Below are positions 25,445 through 36,698 of a stretch of 64,000 nt of DNA, in pieces. The position numbers were made by a program, and so were the translations under genes. How positions within the stretch are numbered: position 1 is the stretch's first letter; every line of letters starts with the position of its first letter. The DNA lies in NCBI GenBank assembly GCA_013361525.1, contig JABFXY010000002.1:62001-126000 (forward strand), read 5' to 3'. A model generated the notes under the pieces. That model saw nothing but the letters and a program-made list of their open reading frames with translations. It was not told where the DNA came from and did not search any database. This stretch comes from Polyangiaceae bacterium (GTDB lineage Bacteria > Myxococcota_A > Polyangia > Polyangiales > Polyangiaceae).

Positions 25445-27553
25445 TCAGGGCGCGAGCTTTGCTAGAAAGATGTCGCTCGCCCCGGCGCTGGTCAGCGGGC
25501 CATTTCCCAGATCGATGGCGTCAAAGAACTGACCGCCAACCAGGACATTACCGAACATATCAACATCGACGGAGTCGACGCGTTGATAGTCGATGCCGCC
25601 GTACGCCCTACTCCACAGATGGTTGCCCGATGCATCCAGCTTCGCGACGAAAGCATCGTCGACCCCGTCGCCCACCAAAAGGCCCGTGTCGATTCCGATG
25701 CTGTCCTTGAAGTGTCCGCCGATGATCACGTTGGCGAACGCATCTATCGCAACGGTTGCGGCGACCTGATCGTTGGTGCCACCCGCGAGTTGCTTGCTCC
25801 AAAGATGGTTCCCCGAAGCGTCGAACTTAGCGACGAAGCCGTCGGTCGTGACTCCCGCTGCGTTGTTGACAAAGGAGCCGCCACCGAAGTCGATGTTGCC
25901 CCAGAACCGTCCCACCTCGACGATGTCTCCGGCTCCGTCGATAGCTACATCGAACGCCTCCTGCGAGGTCGCGTTGCCAAATCGCTTGCTCCAAATATGA
26001 TTGCCCGAATTGTCGAGCATGGCGATGAAGATGTCCGAGAGTCCAGCGCTGCTCAACGGACCGCCGCCGAAATCTAGGGTGTTGTAGAAATCACCGACTA
26101 CGACGATGTTTCCTCCCGGGGTCATGGCGATTTTTCGACTCCATTGGCCGTTCGTTCCGCCAAATCGCTTGCTCCACAGATGGTTTCCTGCCGGGTCGAG
26201 CTTCGCGACAAAAATGTCGTAGTGGTCGGCGCTCGTGAGCGGGCCACCGCCGAAGTCGTTGGTACCGGAAAAGACTCCAGTGATGTAGACGTTTCCCGCC
26301 GCGTCCGTCGCGATTCCGTATCCAGAGGTGAGGCCGGCTGCGTTGCCGAAGCGCTTGCTCCACAAGTGAGCCCCGGATGGATCGAACTTCACGAGGACCG
26401 TGTCCGTGCTACCTGCCGGAGTGATCGCGCCGCCTCCGAAGTCGACCGTTCCCTGGATGTCTGCGAACACGAGGACGTTTCCTGCGGCGTCCGCCGCGAC
26501 GGCATTCGGCCACTGATCGTCGGCGCCATTGAACAGCTTGCTCCAGAGGTGGCTCCCGGACGGATCGAACTTCGCGATGGCCAAGTCGTAGTTTGGACCC
26601 GCGGCCAATGCGCCGCCGCCGAAATCAAGCGAGCCTTGGGTTCGTGCCGAGACGATGACATTACCGTTGGAGTCGGTCGCGGCGATGCCCCGTTGGTGCT
26701 CGCTATTCCCAAATCGCTTCACCCACAGCAGATCCCCGGTGCACGCCAGCGCGCTCCCGTCGCAGTCTTCGTCCGCCGGCGCCGCGCAGCTCTCCTGCTT
26801 CGGAAATACCTCTCCCGTGCAGGGGCTCAGCGCCGTTCCCTGCTCATTGCAGATTTGTGTCCCCTCCTGACAGATGCCGACGCCCGCCGCCTCTGGCGGT
26901 CCCGAATAGCAGCTCGTGATGCTGTTGGGTTCGCAAACGCATCCTTCACCGTCTTCGTTCGTCTCGCCGTCGCAATCGTCGTCGAGCCCCGTATTGCACG
27001 TTTCTACGACTGGAACGACCTCACCTTCACAAGGGCCGTAACCGAGACCATCGCTGTCGCAGGTCTGTGTGCCGCCGGTGCACGGGCCTACGTCTTGCGT
27101 CGTCGGATCAGCCGAATAGCAGGCATGCCGACTGCCCGGCACGCAGGCGCAGTCCGCACCCTCTTCGTTGGTCTGGCCATCGCAGTCTTCGTCGCCGATG
27201 ACGCCGCAGCTTTCTGGAGAGGGCGTGACCTCTCCTTCGCAGTCCCCGAACGATTGGCCGCTTGCGTCACATGTACGAAAGCCCGGCGAACATAGTCCGA
27301 CATGCTCCGTTCCCGCGCGGCCCGTGTAGCATGGTTGCAATTCACCGGGCGAACACAAGCAGTCGATGCCGGGCGTACAGGATGTTTCACCGCCGCCGCC
27401 ACTCGGCTCAGCGCCACCAAGTCCTTCGCCACCAAGGGACTCGCCGCCCCGCCCCCCCGCGGGCTCGGTCAGAAGCGTACGGTCACATCCAGCCCAGAAG
27501 AGCGCCGACAGCAATACTCCCGGGATCAGCCGCGGAACGAAGGAGAACTGCAC
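25445..27553 (-). CDS. large Cys-rich lipoprotein with repeated propeller-like units
   Basis: 702 residues from GTG 27553. A signal peptide ends in lipobox WAGC. After a Gly-rich linker, about residues 58-265 carry three or four Cys-rich units with the phrase DEDCDGxTNE(E/D)G, a putative-metal-binding motif common in myxobacterial surface proteins. The rest is ~7 tandem units of about 60 residues, each containing GNV(I/L/Y)V...., DFGGG.L...., (I/V)AKFDPSG.HLWSK.F. These resemble beta-propeller (SBBP/delta-60-like) blades. It is presumably displayed on the outer surface; ligand unknown. Confidence 0.85.
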   Translation of the reverse strand: MQFSFVPRLIPGVLLSALFWAGCDRTLLTEPAGGRGGESLGGEGLGGAEPSGGGGETSCTPGIDCLCSPGELQPCYTGRAGTEHVGLCSPGFRTCDASGQSFGDCEGEVTPSPESCGVIGDEDCDGQTNEEGADCACVPGSRHACYSADPTTQDVGPCTGGTQTCDSDGLGYGPCEGEVVPVVETCNTGLDDDCDGETNEDGEGCVCEPNSITSCYSGPPEAAGVGICQEGTQICNEQGTALSPCTGEVFPKQESCAAPADEDCDGSALACTGDLLWVKRFGNSEHQRGIAATDSNGNVIVSARTQGSLDFGGGALAAGPNYDLAIAKFDPSGSHLWSKLFNGADDQWPNAVAADAAGNVLVFADIQGTVDFGGGAITPAGSTDTVLVKFDPSGAHLWSKRFGNAAGLTSGYGIATDAAGNVYITGVFSGTNDFGGGPLTSADHYDIFVAKLDPAGNHLWSKRFGGTNGQWSRKIAMTPGGNIVVVGDFYNTLDFGGGPLSSAGLSDIFIAMLDNSGNHIWSKRFGNATSQEAFDVAIDGAGDIVEVGRFWGNIDFGGGSFVNNAAGVTTDGFVAKFDASGNHLWSKQLAGGTNDQVAATVAIDAFANVIIGGHFKDSIGIDTGLLVGDGVDDAFVAKLDASGNHLWSRAYGGIDYQRVDSVDVDMFGNVLVGGQFFDAIDLGNGPLTSAGASDIFLAKLAP

Positions 27554-27638
27554 CGTGACACACTACCGCTTTGAGGCGTGCGCGAGAAGCTTGGAGATAT
27601 CTTCCGCCCGCCCCACCCTCGGCGTCGATCGAACGGGT

Positions 27639-29039
27639 TTAGGCGTCGAAAATCTTCCCCGGATTCAACGTGTTCTTCGGATCCAACGCTGCCTTCACCG
27701 CTTTCATCGCAGCGATCTCGGCGGGGCTCCGCGAATAACCGAGGTAATCTTTTTTGAGCAGCCCGATCCCATGCTCGGCGGAGATGCTGCCGCCATAGCT
27801 CTGCACGAGCTCGAACATGTGGCGGTCGACGTCGTGCGTTCGCCCGAGGAACGCTGCCTTATCCATGTCGTCGGGCTTCATGATGTTGACGTGCAGGTTG
27901 CCGTCGCCGATATGCCCGAAGAGGCAAACCTCCCAACCGGGATATCGCTCCGCAAGGATGGATTCGAGGTCGCGGCAAAAGCCTTCTAGCTTCGCGATCG
28001 GGAGGGCGATGTCGTTCTTGTGGGGGAGGCCGGTGGCGCTGAGGCTCTCGCTGATGCTCTCACGCAATGCCCATAGCGACGCCGCTTGCGACGTGTGTTG
28101 CGCCATGGTCCCGTCGAGCACGAGGCCTCGCCCGAATACGTCGGCGAGCCAGGCTTCGTTCGCTTCGCCGCGCTCGGCCTCGAGGACGACGAAGCACTGG
28201 CCATTTTCGTTGAGGGGGCTCGCGAGCTTTCGGTGTCGTTGGACGCGCGCCAGGCATTTGTCGGTAAAGAACTCGAACGCGCCGAGCGCAAAAGGAGCTT
28301 CTTGGGCGGCGCGGAAGAGGCGAACGACGGCGCCGAGGTCGGGCAGGGAGAACAGCATGACGTCGTGCTCCCGCGGAAGGCGCGTGAGCTTGAGCGTCGC
28401 CGCGGTAATGACGCCGAGGATCCCCTCGCTGCCGATGAACAGCTGCTTGAGGTCGATACCCGTGTTGTTCTTTTCCAGCGCGCGCCCCATCTCGAGGACA
28501 TCGCCGTTCGCGAGGACGACCTCCAGGCCGAGGACCCAATTGCGGGTCAGGCCGTAGCGAATGACGCGAATCCCACCGGCGTTCGTGGCGATGTTGCCGC
28601 CGACGTGGCTCGAACCTTTGGAGGCGAAGTCGACCGGCCAGGTGAGGTCGTGCTCTGCGCACCGCTCGTGCACGGCCTGTGTGACGGCGCCGGCTTCCAC
28701 GCGCACCGTGCGACCGACGACATCGATCTCTCCAATCGCGCTCATTCGAGTCAGCGAAAGGACGAGCTCACCGTCTTTGGCGACGGCGCCGCCTGCGAGG
28801 CCCGTTCGGCCGCCCGAGGGAACGACGGCGACATTCGCGTCGTTGCACATCGATACGATCGCGCTGACGTCGGCCGTCGTTCGCGGCAATGCAATGGCGC
28901 TCGGAGCGGGCGCAAAGACCCGCGTCCAATCACGCCCGAGCTCCGCGAGGTCCGATGGATCCGTCGTGACGACCCCCGCACCGCAGCGCTTTTCGATGGC
29001 CTCGAGCAGCGCGGGCGTCGCCTTTCTGGTCTGTGTCAT
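27639..29039 (-). CDS. FAD-binding oxidase (glycolate/D-lactate dehydrogenase type)
   Basis: 466 residues from ATG 29039, which overlaps the upstream stop (ATGA). The PCMH FAD-binding half has VVPSGGRTGLAGGAV and SHVGGNIATNAGGIRVIRYGLTRNWVLGLEVVLANG; the C-terminal half has the FAD-oxidase ending (FGHIGDGNLHVNIM, SAEHGIGLLKKDYL, ALDPKNTLNPGKIF). These match GlcD/DLD enzymes that oxidise 2-hydroxyacids and pass electrons to the respiratory chain. It is the third gene of an operon with DUF1592 and DUF1552 proteins. Confidence 0.92.
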   Translation of the reverse strand: MTQTRKATPALLEAIEKRCGAGVVTTDPSDLAELGRDWTRVFAPAPSAIALPRTTADVSAIVSMCNDANVAVVPSGGRTGLAGGAVAKDGELVLSLTRMSAIGEIDVVGRTVRVEAGAVTQAVHERCAEHDLTWPVDFASKGSSHVGGNIATNAGGIRVIRYGLTRNWVLGLEVVLANGDVLEMGRALEKNNTGIDLKQLFIGSEGILGVITAATLKLTRLPREHDVMLFSLPDLGAVVRLFRAAQEAPFALGAFEFFTDKCLARVQRHRKLASPLNENGQCFVVLEAERGEANEAWLADVFGRGLVLDGTMAQHTSQAASLWALRESISESLSATGLPHKNDIALPIAKLEGFCRDLESILAERYPGWEVCLFGHIGDGNLHVNIMKPDDMDKAAFLGRTHDVDRHMFELVQSYGGSISAEHGIGLLKKDYLGYSRSPAEIAAMKAVKAALDPKNTLNPGKIFDA

Positions 29040-30430
29040 ACCGTGAGCTCGGGCAGCGCCCCCGTGCAATACGCAGGATCGCCGAATGCCGTGCCCTCGA
29101 TGCCCATCGCATTCATGAGCGTCACGAGGAGATCGTTGTGCGGCCGATCACCCGTGTATTCGATGAATTGGCCCGTCTTCAGGTAGTTGCCGCAGCCGCC
29201 GGCGAGGATGAAGAACTGGTCCTTGTGGCTGTGCGTGTTGCCGCGGGTGATCTCGCTCGACAGGACGACGACGGTGTTGTCGAGCATCGTGCCTTCGCCC
29301 TCTTCGATCGAATCGAGCTTGTTCAGCAGGTACATCAGCTGCTCGAGATACCAAGTCCGAATGACCGCGAGCTTGCCCCACGCGTCGACTGCGAGGTCCG
29401 GCTGGTGGCCGAGGCCGTGCTCGTCGTCGAGGATCGGTTGACCGTTGTACGTCAGCCACGGATAGGGTCGGTTGTTCGTCGACGCAGACCATTGCAGCGT
29501 CGCGACGCGTGTCAGGTCGCAGGCGAAGGCCATCGACAACAGGTCCATTTGGAGGCGACCGATCTCGGCGAAGTTGTTCGGGTCGCCGAGGTACGCGTCG
29601 ATGCTCTCGGGCTGTGCGCCGACCTCCGGCATTTGGCAGAAGCCGCCGATGACGCCGCCGGGGTTGTCGAGCCTCATCTCCACCTCGCGCACGGCGTCGA
29701 GGTGTTGCTCGAGCTTTTTCTTGTCGTTCGCGCTGACCTTCTGCGAAAGCGTGGCGAACTTCTTGTCGACGAGATCGAGGACACTCTTGCGACGGGCCGT
29801 CAGCTTCTCCGAGCCGACCGGGTCGCTCCCGAGATCGGAGAAGAGGGCGTCGAATACAGCCCAGGGGCTCGTCTCGTTCGGTACCGGAACGTCGGAGTCG
29901 AGGTAGCTGAGGACGGTGCGCACCTCGGTGCCGCCGTAGTTCGTCGATTGCACGCCGAGGTTGAGCGTCGCGCGTTTCGTCATGACGCCCGCGACCTTGG
30001 CAATCTCTTGATCGAGCGAGATTCCGCTCGCCCAACCGGCGAGGGAACCGTCGCCGCCGACCATTTGGCCCGTGTTGAGGCCGCGCCCAGTGAGGATCGC
30101 CATTCCTTGTTGGTGCGGCTCACCAGGCGGAAGATCGCTCACCGACAGGTCGAGACCTTTGATGATGTTGATCTTGTTCTTCAATGGCAAAAGGGTGCTC
30201 CAATAACCGCCAAAGTCGGCAGTCGGAGGCTCGTAATTGCCATTCGGCGTATAAATGAAGATGAAACGCTTCGGGAACTCACCGGCTCGCTGCTGGGCGG
30301 AGCCGACCTTCTCGATGCGACGCTGCTCTTCGGGCGTGCAACCCCAGCTCGACATCAGCGGGAGGGCCAGCGACACGCCGCCCATTCCGCGAAGGAAGGT
30401 TCGCCGAGGAAGGATGATTCGGCGCGACAT
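29036..30430 (-). CDS. DUF1552 domain-containing protein, Tat-exported
   Basis: 464 residues from ATG 30430, which shares one base with the preceding stop (TGATG). The N-terminus has a twin-arginine signal (RRTFLRGMGG) followed by a hydrophobic stretch ending SSWGC. The body matches DUF1552 (FIFIYTPNGNYEP, ATLQWSASTNNRPYPWL, DNTVVVLSSEITRGNTHSHKDQFFILAGG). These proteins are thought to be secreted and partner DUF1592 proteins; activity is unknown. Confidence 0.92.
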   Translation of the reverse strand: MSRRIILPRRTFLRGMGGVSLALPLMSSWGCTPEEQRRIEKVGSAQQRAGEFPKRFIFIYTPNGNYEPPTADFGGYWSTLLPLKNKINIIKGLDLSVSDLPPGEPHQQGMAILTGRGLNTGQMVGGDGSLAGWASGISLDQEIAKVAGVMTKRATLNLGVQSTNYGGTEVRTVLSYLDSDVPVPNETSPWAVFDALFSDLGSDPVGSEKLTARRKSVLDLVDKKFATLSQKVSANDKKKLEQHLDAVREVEMRLDNPGGVIGGFCQMPEVGAQPESIDAYLGDPNNFAEIGRLQMDLLSMAFACDLTRVATLQWSASTNNRPYPWLTYNGQPILDDEHGLGHQPDLAVDAWGKLAVIRTWYLEQLMYLLNKLDSIEEGEGTMLDNTVVVLSSEITRGNTHSHKDQFFILAGGCGNYLKTGQFIEYTGDRPHNDLLVTLMNAMGIEGTAFGDPAYCTGALPELTV

Positions 30431-32241
30431 CACTCACCCTCTTGCGCCGAAGGCGCGTCAGCCGTTTCGTTGGAGCCGACGAATCGATAGAGGAACGCGT
30501 CGCTCTGCGTCAGCGCGACGAGCAGCTCTTTCACGTTCCCGTCGGCGGCGTCGAACGCCACGTTCAGGCGCTCGAGCGAGCATTCGTCCTGCTTCGTCTC
30601 GCCGCGCCCGTACGCGAATCGGAACCACATCTTCGCGTAGCAGGCCTTTACGTCGTCGCTCGCTGCGAGCTTGTCCGCGAGCTCTCGAACGCCGTTGAAG
30701 CTGCCGTCGATGTCGCTGTCGATGATCGAGCCGCTCGCGTCGATCGACTGCCCGTTGTCCTTCGTTCGATAGCGCCCCAGCGTGTCGAAGTTCTCGAAGC
30801 CGAACCCGAGCGGGTCCATCAGCTCGTGGCAACCTTTGCACGACGGATTTTCCGAGTGCTGGCTGAAGCGCTCGCGCGCCGTCGAATTCGGATCCGGCTC
30901 GGGCAGCTCGAACATGACGTCGGCCGGAGGCGGGTCGAGGATGTCGCAAAGGAATGCTTCGCGGATGAGCTTGCCGCGGTGCACCGGCGACGTCTGATTG
31001 GTGTGCGCGTAATACGAAAGGAGGGCGCCCATCGTCAGCAGGCCCGCGCGCTGCTCGGGCGCGAAGTCGACGCGTTGGAACTCGCCGGTGTCGTCCGCGA
31101 CGGAGGCCCCGTAATGGGCCGCGAGCTCGCCGTCTGCGAACGTGTATGGCGCCGTGAGCAGCGTCTGCAGATTGCCGCCGCTATCGGCGAAGACGACCTG
31201 CTCGACGAAGACGCGCATCTCTTCTTTCATCGATTCGGCGAGGGCGGGCGACCACTCCGGATAGAGCGTCGGGTCTTTCGTCACGTTGCTGACGCGATCG
31301 AAATCGAGCCATTGCTCGTGGAACATCGCGACGGCTTCGCGCGCCTTGTCGTCGTCGAGCATGCGGCGCGCTTGGGCGGCAATCTCCTCCTTCGTGGAGA
31401 GCTTGCCTTCCGCGGCGAGCGCGAGGAGGTCCTCGTCCGGGGTCGAGCCCCAGAGGAAGTACGAGAGGCGCGACGCCATTTCGTAAGAGGTGAGCGGCAT
31501 GATGTCACCGTCGGGGTCCACCGGCGACAGACCCTCACCGAGCTCCACCCGATAGAGGAACGCGGGCGATTGCAATATCGCTTCGAGGACCATTTGGATC
31601 CCCATTCGATGGCTCGTCGACGTCGGCTCGGGCGCGTCCGCGTAAATGGTCCACGCCGCGTCGTAGAGGCCCGCGAGCTCCGTCACCTCCGCTTCGGTCA
31701 TGGGACGGCGGAACGCGCGGCGACCGAAGCTCTCGATGAACGTCTGCGCGCAGCCGGTGAGCGCGGCTTTCTCGCCGTCGGGGCCACAACCCGTGAGCAC
31801 GGCGACGTCGTTCGTTGCGCGCGCTGCGACGCTCTCCGCGACGAGCATGTACTTCTCGGCGAGGATCGGCGTCACGTTGAGCGAGGTCGCGTCGTTCGAG
31901 AATCCCAGCGGCTCTTCCTCCGCTGGCAGCACGTTCGCGGGGCGCGTGGTGTCACCGAGCAGATCGCGGACTGTGTTGTTGTATTCGAACTTCGTGAGGC
32001 GTCGGATCGGCGAGCGGCCCGGAACGATCTCCCCGGTGCAAACCGGCCCTTCGACTTCACCGATCGGCTCGCCCGGGTCGCCGATGTCGCCGACGCAGGC
32101 AGACCCCAGCGCGATGCAAGCAGCGACGCCGGCTAAAGCGAAGAAGCCTCGTCTTTCGCTATTTGCCTTCGCTGAAACGCCGCGCATCGCGCTGTTGGAT
32201 CCAGGCCCACGAGACAGGGCCATGGGGTCGTCCGACCGCAT
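30430..32241 (-). CDS. DUF1592/DUF1588 protein with c-type heme motif
   Basis: 603 residues from ATG 32241, supported by GGAGGT 4 nt upstream. A signal-like segment ends in lipobox GSAC near residue 49. The order is DUF1587 (IRRLTKFEYNNTVRDLLGD), DUF1592 (about 190-370, with ILQSPAFLYRVELG and LSYFLWGSTPDEDLL), DUF1588 (HRGKLIREAFLCDILDPPP, then CKGCHELMDPLGFGFENFD) and DUF1585 at the end (ACYAKMWFRFAYGR). CKGCH is a CxxCH heme-attachment motif. These modules are common in planctomycetes and myxobacteria; the reaction is unknown. Confidence 0.92.
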   Translation of the reverse strand: MRSDDPMALSRGPGSNSAMRGVSAKANSERRGFFALAGVAACIALGSACVGDIGDPGEPIGEVEGPVCTGEIVPGRSPIRRLTKFEYNNTVRDLLGDTTRPANVLPAEEEPLGFSNDATSLNVTPILAEKYMLVAESVAARATNDVAVLTGCGPDGEKAALTGCAQTFIESFGRRAFRRPMTEAEVTELAGLYDAAWTIYADAPEPTSTSHRMGIQMVLEAILQSPAFLYRVELGEGLSPVDPDGDIMPLTSYEMASRLSYFLWGSTPDEDLLALAAEGKLSTKEEIAAQARRMLDDDKAREAVAMFHEQWLDFDRVSNVTKDPTLYPEWSPALAESMKEEMRVFVEQVVFADSGGNLQTLLTAPYTFADGELAAHYGASVADDTGEFQRVDFAPEQRAGLLTMGALLSYYAHTNQTSPVHRGKLIREAFLCDILDPPPADVMFELPEPDPNSTARERFSQHSENPSCKGCHELMDPLGFGFENFDTLGRYRTKDNGQSIDASGSIIDSDIDGSFNGVRELADKLAASDDVKACYAKMWFRFAYGRGETKQDECSLERLNVAFDAADGNVKELLVALTQSDAFLYRFVGSNETADAPSAQEGE

Positions 32242-32273
32242 CCAGACCTCCGCGCGCGAGTCTATCCGACGAG

Positions 32274-32298
32274 CGCCTCCAGCGCGAGGCTGGAGGCG
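32274..32298 (-). terminator. hairpin downstream of argG
   Basis: A perfect 10-bp stem (CGCCTCCAGC 32274-32283 and GCTGGAGGCG 32289-32298) with a 5-nt loop lies in the 83-bp gap after the argG stop. No U-tract follows on the minus strand, so termination efficiency is uncertain. Confidence 0.45.
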
Positions 32299-32324
32299 TC
32301 ACAAACGGAGGTCTTTTCTAGGGT

Positions 32325-33689
<1,365 letters not shown>

Positions 33690-33733
33690 TTACCACGGCT
33701 CGCGCGAGGGCGAAGCAACGATGGTGCGACTCG

Positions 33734-34354
33734 TCAGGGCGAAGGCGAAGGGCTCGGCGCGGACGTAGCGGGTGGCGGCGACGGTGGCTGTCCAGACGGA
33801 GCCGGCACCGGCGCGGATCCCGACGGAGCGCCGCTCGGCGCGGGTTGGGCCGCGCCGGGGGGAGGTTCCTCACCGGACCGCCCGCGGCATTGTTGGTTCA
33901 GCTCTTCGACGACGACGTCCTCCTGCTGGCCCAGCTGCTCGAACTTCGTCGTCGCAGCGATGGCGGCCTTCTCGTCGGATCGTCGCATCGACGCGCTCAT
34001 GTCGCGCAGCACCGCGGCCTGCGCGATCGAGATACCCACGTAGAACCCTGCGAGCCGCTGCAAGTCCGGCGTGTGATACGGCACTTCGCCGATCGTGCGC
34101 GCGACGGATTCATGGGCACGCGCTCGCTCTTCGAGCTCGTCTTTTCCGGAGGCGGTCGCCATTGCGCCAGCATTGTCGATATGGGCATGCCCCGCATTGA
34201 CGCTCCCAATGAAGCGCTCACATTCCTCCGACACGACTTCGAGCGTCAGCTCCGCGGAGCCTTGTTGCTGCGGTGTCTCGTTATTCGGAGAGGAGGATGC
34301 ACACCCGACGGAGAGGGCGCTCAGGCCTACCACAATGTGAACAAATCTGAGCAT
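33734..34354 (-). CDS. small lipoprotein with helical core and Pro-rich tail
   Basis: 206 residues from ATG 34354, which gives a signal peptide with lipobox SVGC. The middle ~130 residues are helical and charged (EECERFIGSVNAGHAHIDN, LAGFYVGISIAQAAVLRDMSASMRRSD). The last ~45 residues are Pro/Ser/Ala repeats, likely disordered and extending from the membrane. I do not recognise the family. Confidence 0.7.
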   Translation of the reverse strand: MLRFVHIVVGLSALSVGCASSSPNNETPQQQGSAELTLEVVSEECERFIGSVNAGHAHIDNAGAMATASGKDELEERARAHESVARTIGEVPYHTPDLQRLAGFYVGISIAQAAVLRDMSASMRRSDEKAAIAATTKFEQLGQQEDVVVEELNQQCRGRSGEEPPPGAAQPAPSGAPSGSAPVPAPSGQPPSPPPATSAPSPSPSP

Positions 34355-34430
34355 CGGCGCGAATGCGAGCACGGACTGCCGCGAGAAGGAAGCCTCAACC
34401 TCAGAGGCTGCTGATCTAGGGTCTCACCCC

Positions 34431-35033
34431 ATGAAGGCATGGATCCTTGCGCTCATGCTTCACCTGTCGCCTCAAGAGCGGTGGAAGTCGCTGCCCGGTC
34501 ATGAGGAAACGGTTGGGGAACGTCGCGCTCGATACGAGTCGATTGCCGCGGATATCGCTACGACCGTCGGGGAGGGGGACGGAATCGATCGAAATCGTCA
34601 TCAGGATGCAGCATTGCTCGTGGCCGTGACATTCCTCGAGAGCGGCTTCCAAAAGGATGTCGACGTCGGGCCTTGTTATCGGCCGTCGGCGGACAGCAAA
34701 CGGTGCGACTCGGGCAGGGCGGCTTGCCTCGCTCAGATCCGCATTCGTGACGGCCGCACGAGCGAGCACACGCACGGCATCGGCGGCCTCACCCAGGAGG
34801 ACCTGTTCAAGGACCGGAAGAAGTGTCTCGCCATTGCGAAGCACATGCTCCGCAGATCCTTCCGCGCATGCGCGAAGGACGGCCCCGACGCGAGAATGGA
34901 TGTCTACGCGTCGGGCAGATGTGGCGTCGGCCGCGAGGAGGGCAAGAAACGGCTCAAGCTCGCGGAGAAGCTGATGAGCCTCGCAATCGACAAAGAGACC
35001 GGCGACAAGAAGATCGCCGACAAGAAGAAGTAA
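34431..35033 (+). CDS. putative lytic transglycosylase-like (SLT) protein
   Basis: 200 residues. ALLVAVTFLESGFQKDVDVG (about 61-80) matches the SLT core with a catalytic Glu (E70) in 'ES'. The CLAQIRI phrase stands where family members have GLMQI. Several Cys suggest disulfides and export, but the N-terminal hydrophobic segment is short. Such enzymes cut peptidoglycan glycan strands. The assignment rests on a weak but recognisable motif; the tail is Lys-rich. Confidence 0.55.
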   Translation: MKAWILALMLHLSPQERWKSLPGHEETVGERRARYESIAADIATTVGEGDGIDRNRHQDAALLVAVTFLESGFQKDVDVGPCYRPSADSKRCDSGRAACLAQIRIRDGRTSEHTHGIGGLTQEDLFKDRKKCLAIAKHMLRRSFRACAKDGPDARMDVYASGRCGVGREEGKKRLKLAEKLMSLAIDKETGDKKIADKKK

Positions 35034-35053
35034 GCGTCGGGCGGCCGGGGGAA

Positions 35054-35800
35054 TTAGGGCGCGATGGTGACGTCGATCGTCGTCACGAAGCCCAAGACTT
35101 GCGCTTCGACGACGATTGTACCGGCGACCTCCGTCGGGAGGGTCGCGCGGCTTCCTATTGCCGAAAGGTCGGCGCCGGCCGTGTCGCCTTCCACGATTCG
35201 CCACGAGAAATCCTCGTCCGCATAGAGCGCCGTTCCGGCTGCATCCGCAACGGTCGCCTCGATCGTGCACGCCTGACCGACGCCGCACAGCGGCGCGCCG
35301 TCGGCGAGCTCGAGCGTGAGCGCCGCGGGATCGAGGATCGTCGGCGTGAATCGGCTGACGACCTCTCCGGATCGGCGAATCAACAGCGAGCCGGCGCCCG
35401 ATGCGATCGACTCGATTTGGACGTCGGTGACGCCGGCCGAAATCGGATCGCCATTTTCATCCGTCGAGCAGCTGAAGCCCTCGCTCGATACCAATTCGAC
35501 TTCGCCGTCGGTCGCGCCCTCGGGCGCTTCTTCGTTCGGCTCGACCTGGAAGCTCAGCGTCAACGTCGCGCCACGCGCAACGACCGACGGATCGGAGACG
35601 GCGGTGAGGAGCGGTCGAACGGCGCCTTCACCTTCGGTGACGGCGATCGGGTCGGCAGCTCGAATCAAGTTGCACGCAATGGTCGTCTCCGAATCCTCGA
35701 AATCGTCGAGGAGCGTGTCGGACGGGTCGAAGCAGCCTGCAGCGAACACAGCGATAGCGGCGACCGAACAAGACAATCCGAGGCGATGGGGTCCAAGCAT
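35054..35800 (-). CDS. lipoprotein with Ig-like beta domain
   Basis: 248 residues from ATG 35800; the frame is open to 35887 but only the shorter start places the signal peptide well, ending FAAGC. The body is beta-rich with phrases such as DPSVVARGATLTLSFQVEP and LCGVGQACTIEATVADAAGTA, typical of Ig-like domains in surface proteins. Function unknown. Confidence 0.68.
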   Translation of the reverse strand: MLGPHRLGLSCSVAAIAVFAAGCFDPSDTLLDDFEDSETTIACNLIRAADPIAVTEGEGAVRPLLTAVSDPSVVARGATLTLSFQVEPNEEAPEGATDGEVELVSSEGFSCSTDENGDPISAGVTDVQIESIASGAGSLLIRRSGEVVSRFTPTILDPAALTLELADGAPLCGVGQACTIEATVADAAGTALYADEDFSWRIVEGDTAGADLSAIGSRATLPTEVAGTIVVEAQVLGFVTTIDVTIAP

Positions 35801-35931
35801 GCATCCCACTGGAGCAACGCGAAGGCCAACGGCCCCGAAGCCTCGGATCATCGCGGAAACACGCTCGAATGACGGCGCCGGACACACGCAGGTAGGACAA
35901 CCCTGTCATGTGTCCGGCCGAGGCCGAGACC

Positions 35932-36630
35932 TCAAGCAAGATCGAACACGAGCACCTCTCCACCCTCGACGCCTTCGACGCGGACCGCCGACTCTTGGTC
36001 GATCGCAGCGCCGTCGCCGGCCGCCAGATCGCGGCCATTGATGCGAACTTTACCGCGCGCGACGTGAACCCACGCGTGGCGTCCGTCGGCGAGCGGGAGC
36101 TCCGCAGACTCGCCCGCATCGAAGAGACCGGCATATAGAACCGCGTCCGCGTGCACCGTGACGCTGCCGTCACGGCCGTCCGGCGCGGCCACCACGCGCA
36201 AGCGTCCGCGCTTGTCCGCGGGCGAGAACGTCTTCTGCTCGTAGCTCGGCTTGATGCCGCGCGACCTCGGCACGATCCAGATCTGCAGAAAGTGAACCTC
36301 GTCGGACTTCGACGCGTTGAACTCGCTATGGCGAACGCCGGTGCCGGCGCTCATTCGTTGCACGTCGCCCGGCCGGATGACCGAGCCCGTGCCCATCGAG
36401 TCCTTGTGCTCGAGGCCGCCCTCGAGAACATAGGAAATGATCTCCATGTCGCTGTGACCGTGCGTCCCGAAGCCCTGCGCCGGTGCGACGCGGTCCTCGT
36501 TGATCACGCGCAGCGAACGGAAACCCATGTGCGCGGGGTCGAAGTAATCGGCGAACGAGAAGGTGTGGTGAGAGTCCAGCCAACCGTGTTTTGCGTGGCC
36601 TCGTTCTCGCCCGGATCGGATGGTGATCAT
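35932..36630 (-). CDS. pirin family protein
   Basis: 232 residues from ATG 36630, with GAGGAG about 8 nt upstream. The cupin core shows the metal-binding [15 protein letters not shown] and the '[10 protein letters not shown]' strand typical of YhhW-type pirins, some of which have quercetinase activity. It is divergent from a LysR regulator at 36726, a common pair, so that regulator probably controls it. Confidence 0.93.
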   Translation of the reverse strand: MITIRSGRERGHAKHGWLDSHHTFSFADYFDPAHMGFRSLRVINEDRVAPAQGFGTHGHSDMEIISYVLEGGLEHKDSMGTGSVIRPGDVQRMSAGTGVRHSEFNASKSDEVHFLQIWIVPRSRGIKPSYEQKTFSPADKRGRLRVVAAPDGRDGSVTVHADAVLYAGLFDAGESAELPLADGRHAWVHVARGKVRINGRDLAAGDGAAIDQESAVRVEGVEGGEVLVFDLA

Positions 36631-36698
36631 CGGTGTTTCTCCTCGCGCCAATGTGCGGCCCGGGGCTCATCTTGAAAATCGGCAAACGGTTGACGTCT

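Noticed and set aside
29033..30490. 485-codon plus-strand open frame
   Set aside because: Antisense to the DUF1552 gene; no coherent domain.
30442..32136. 564-codon plus-strand open frame
   Set aside because: Antisense to the DUF1592 gene with many Arg/Glu shadows and no start signal.
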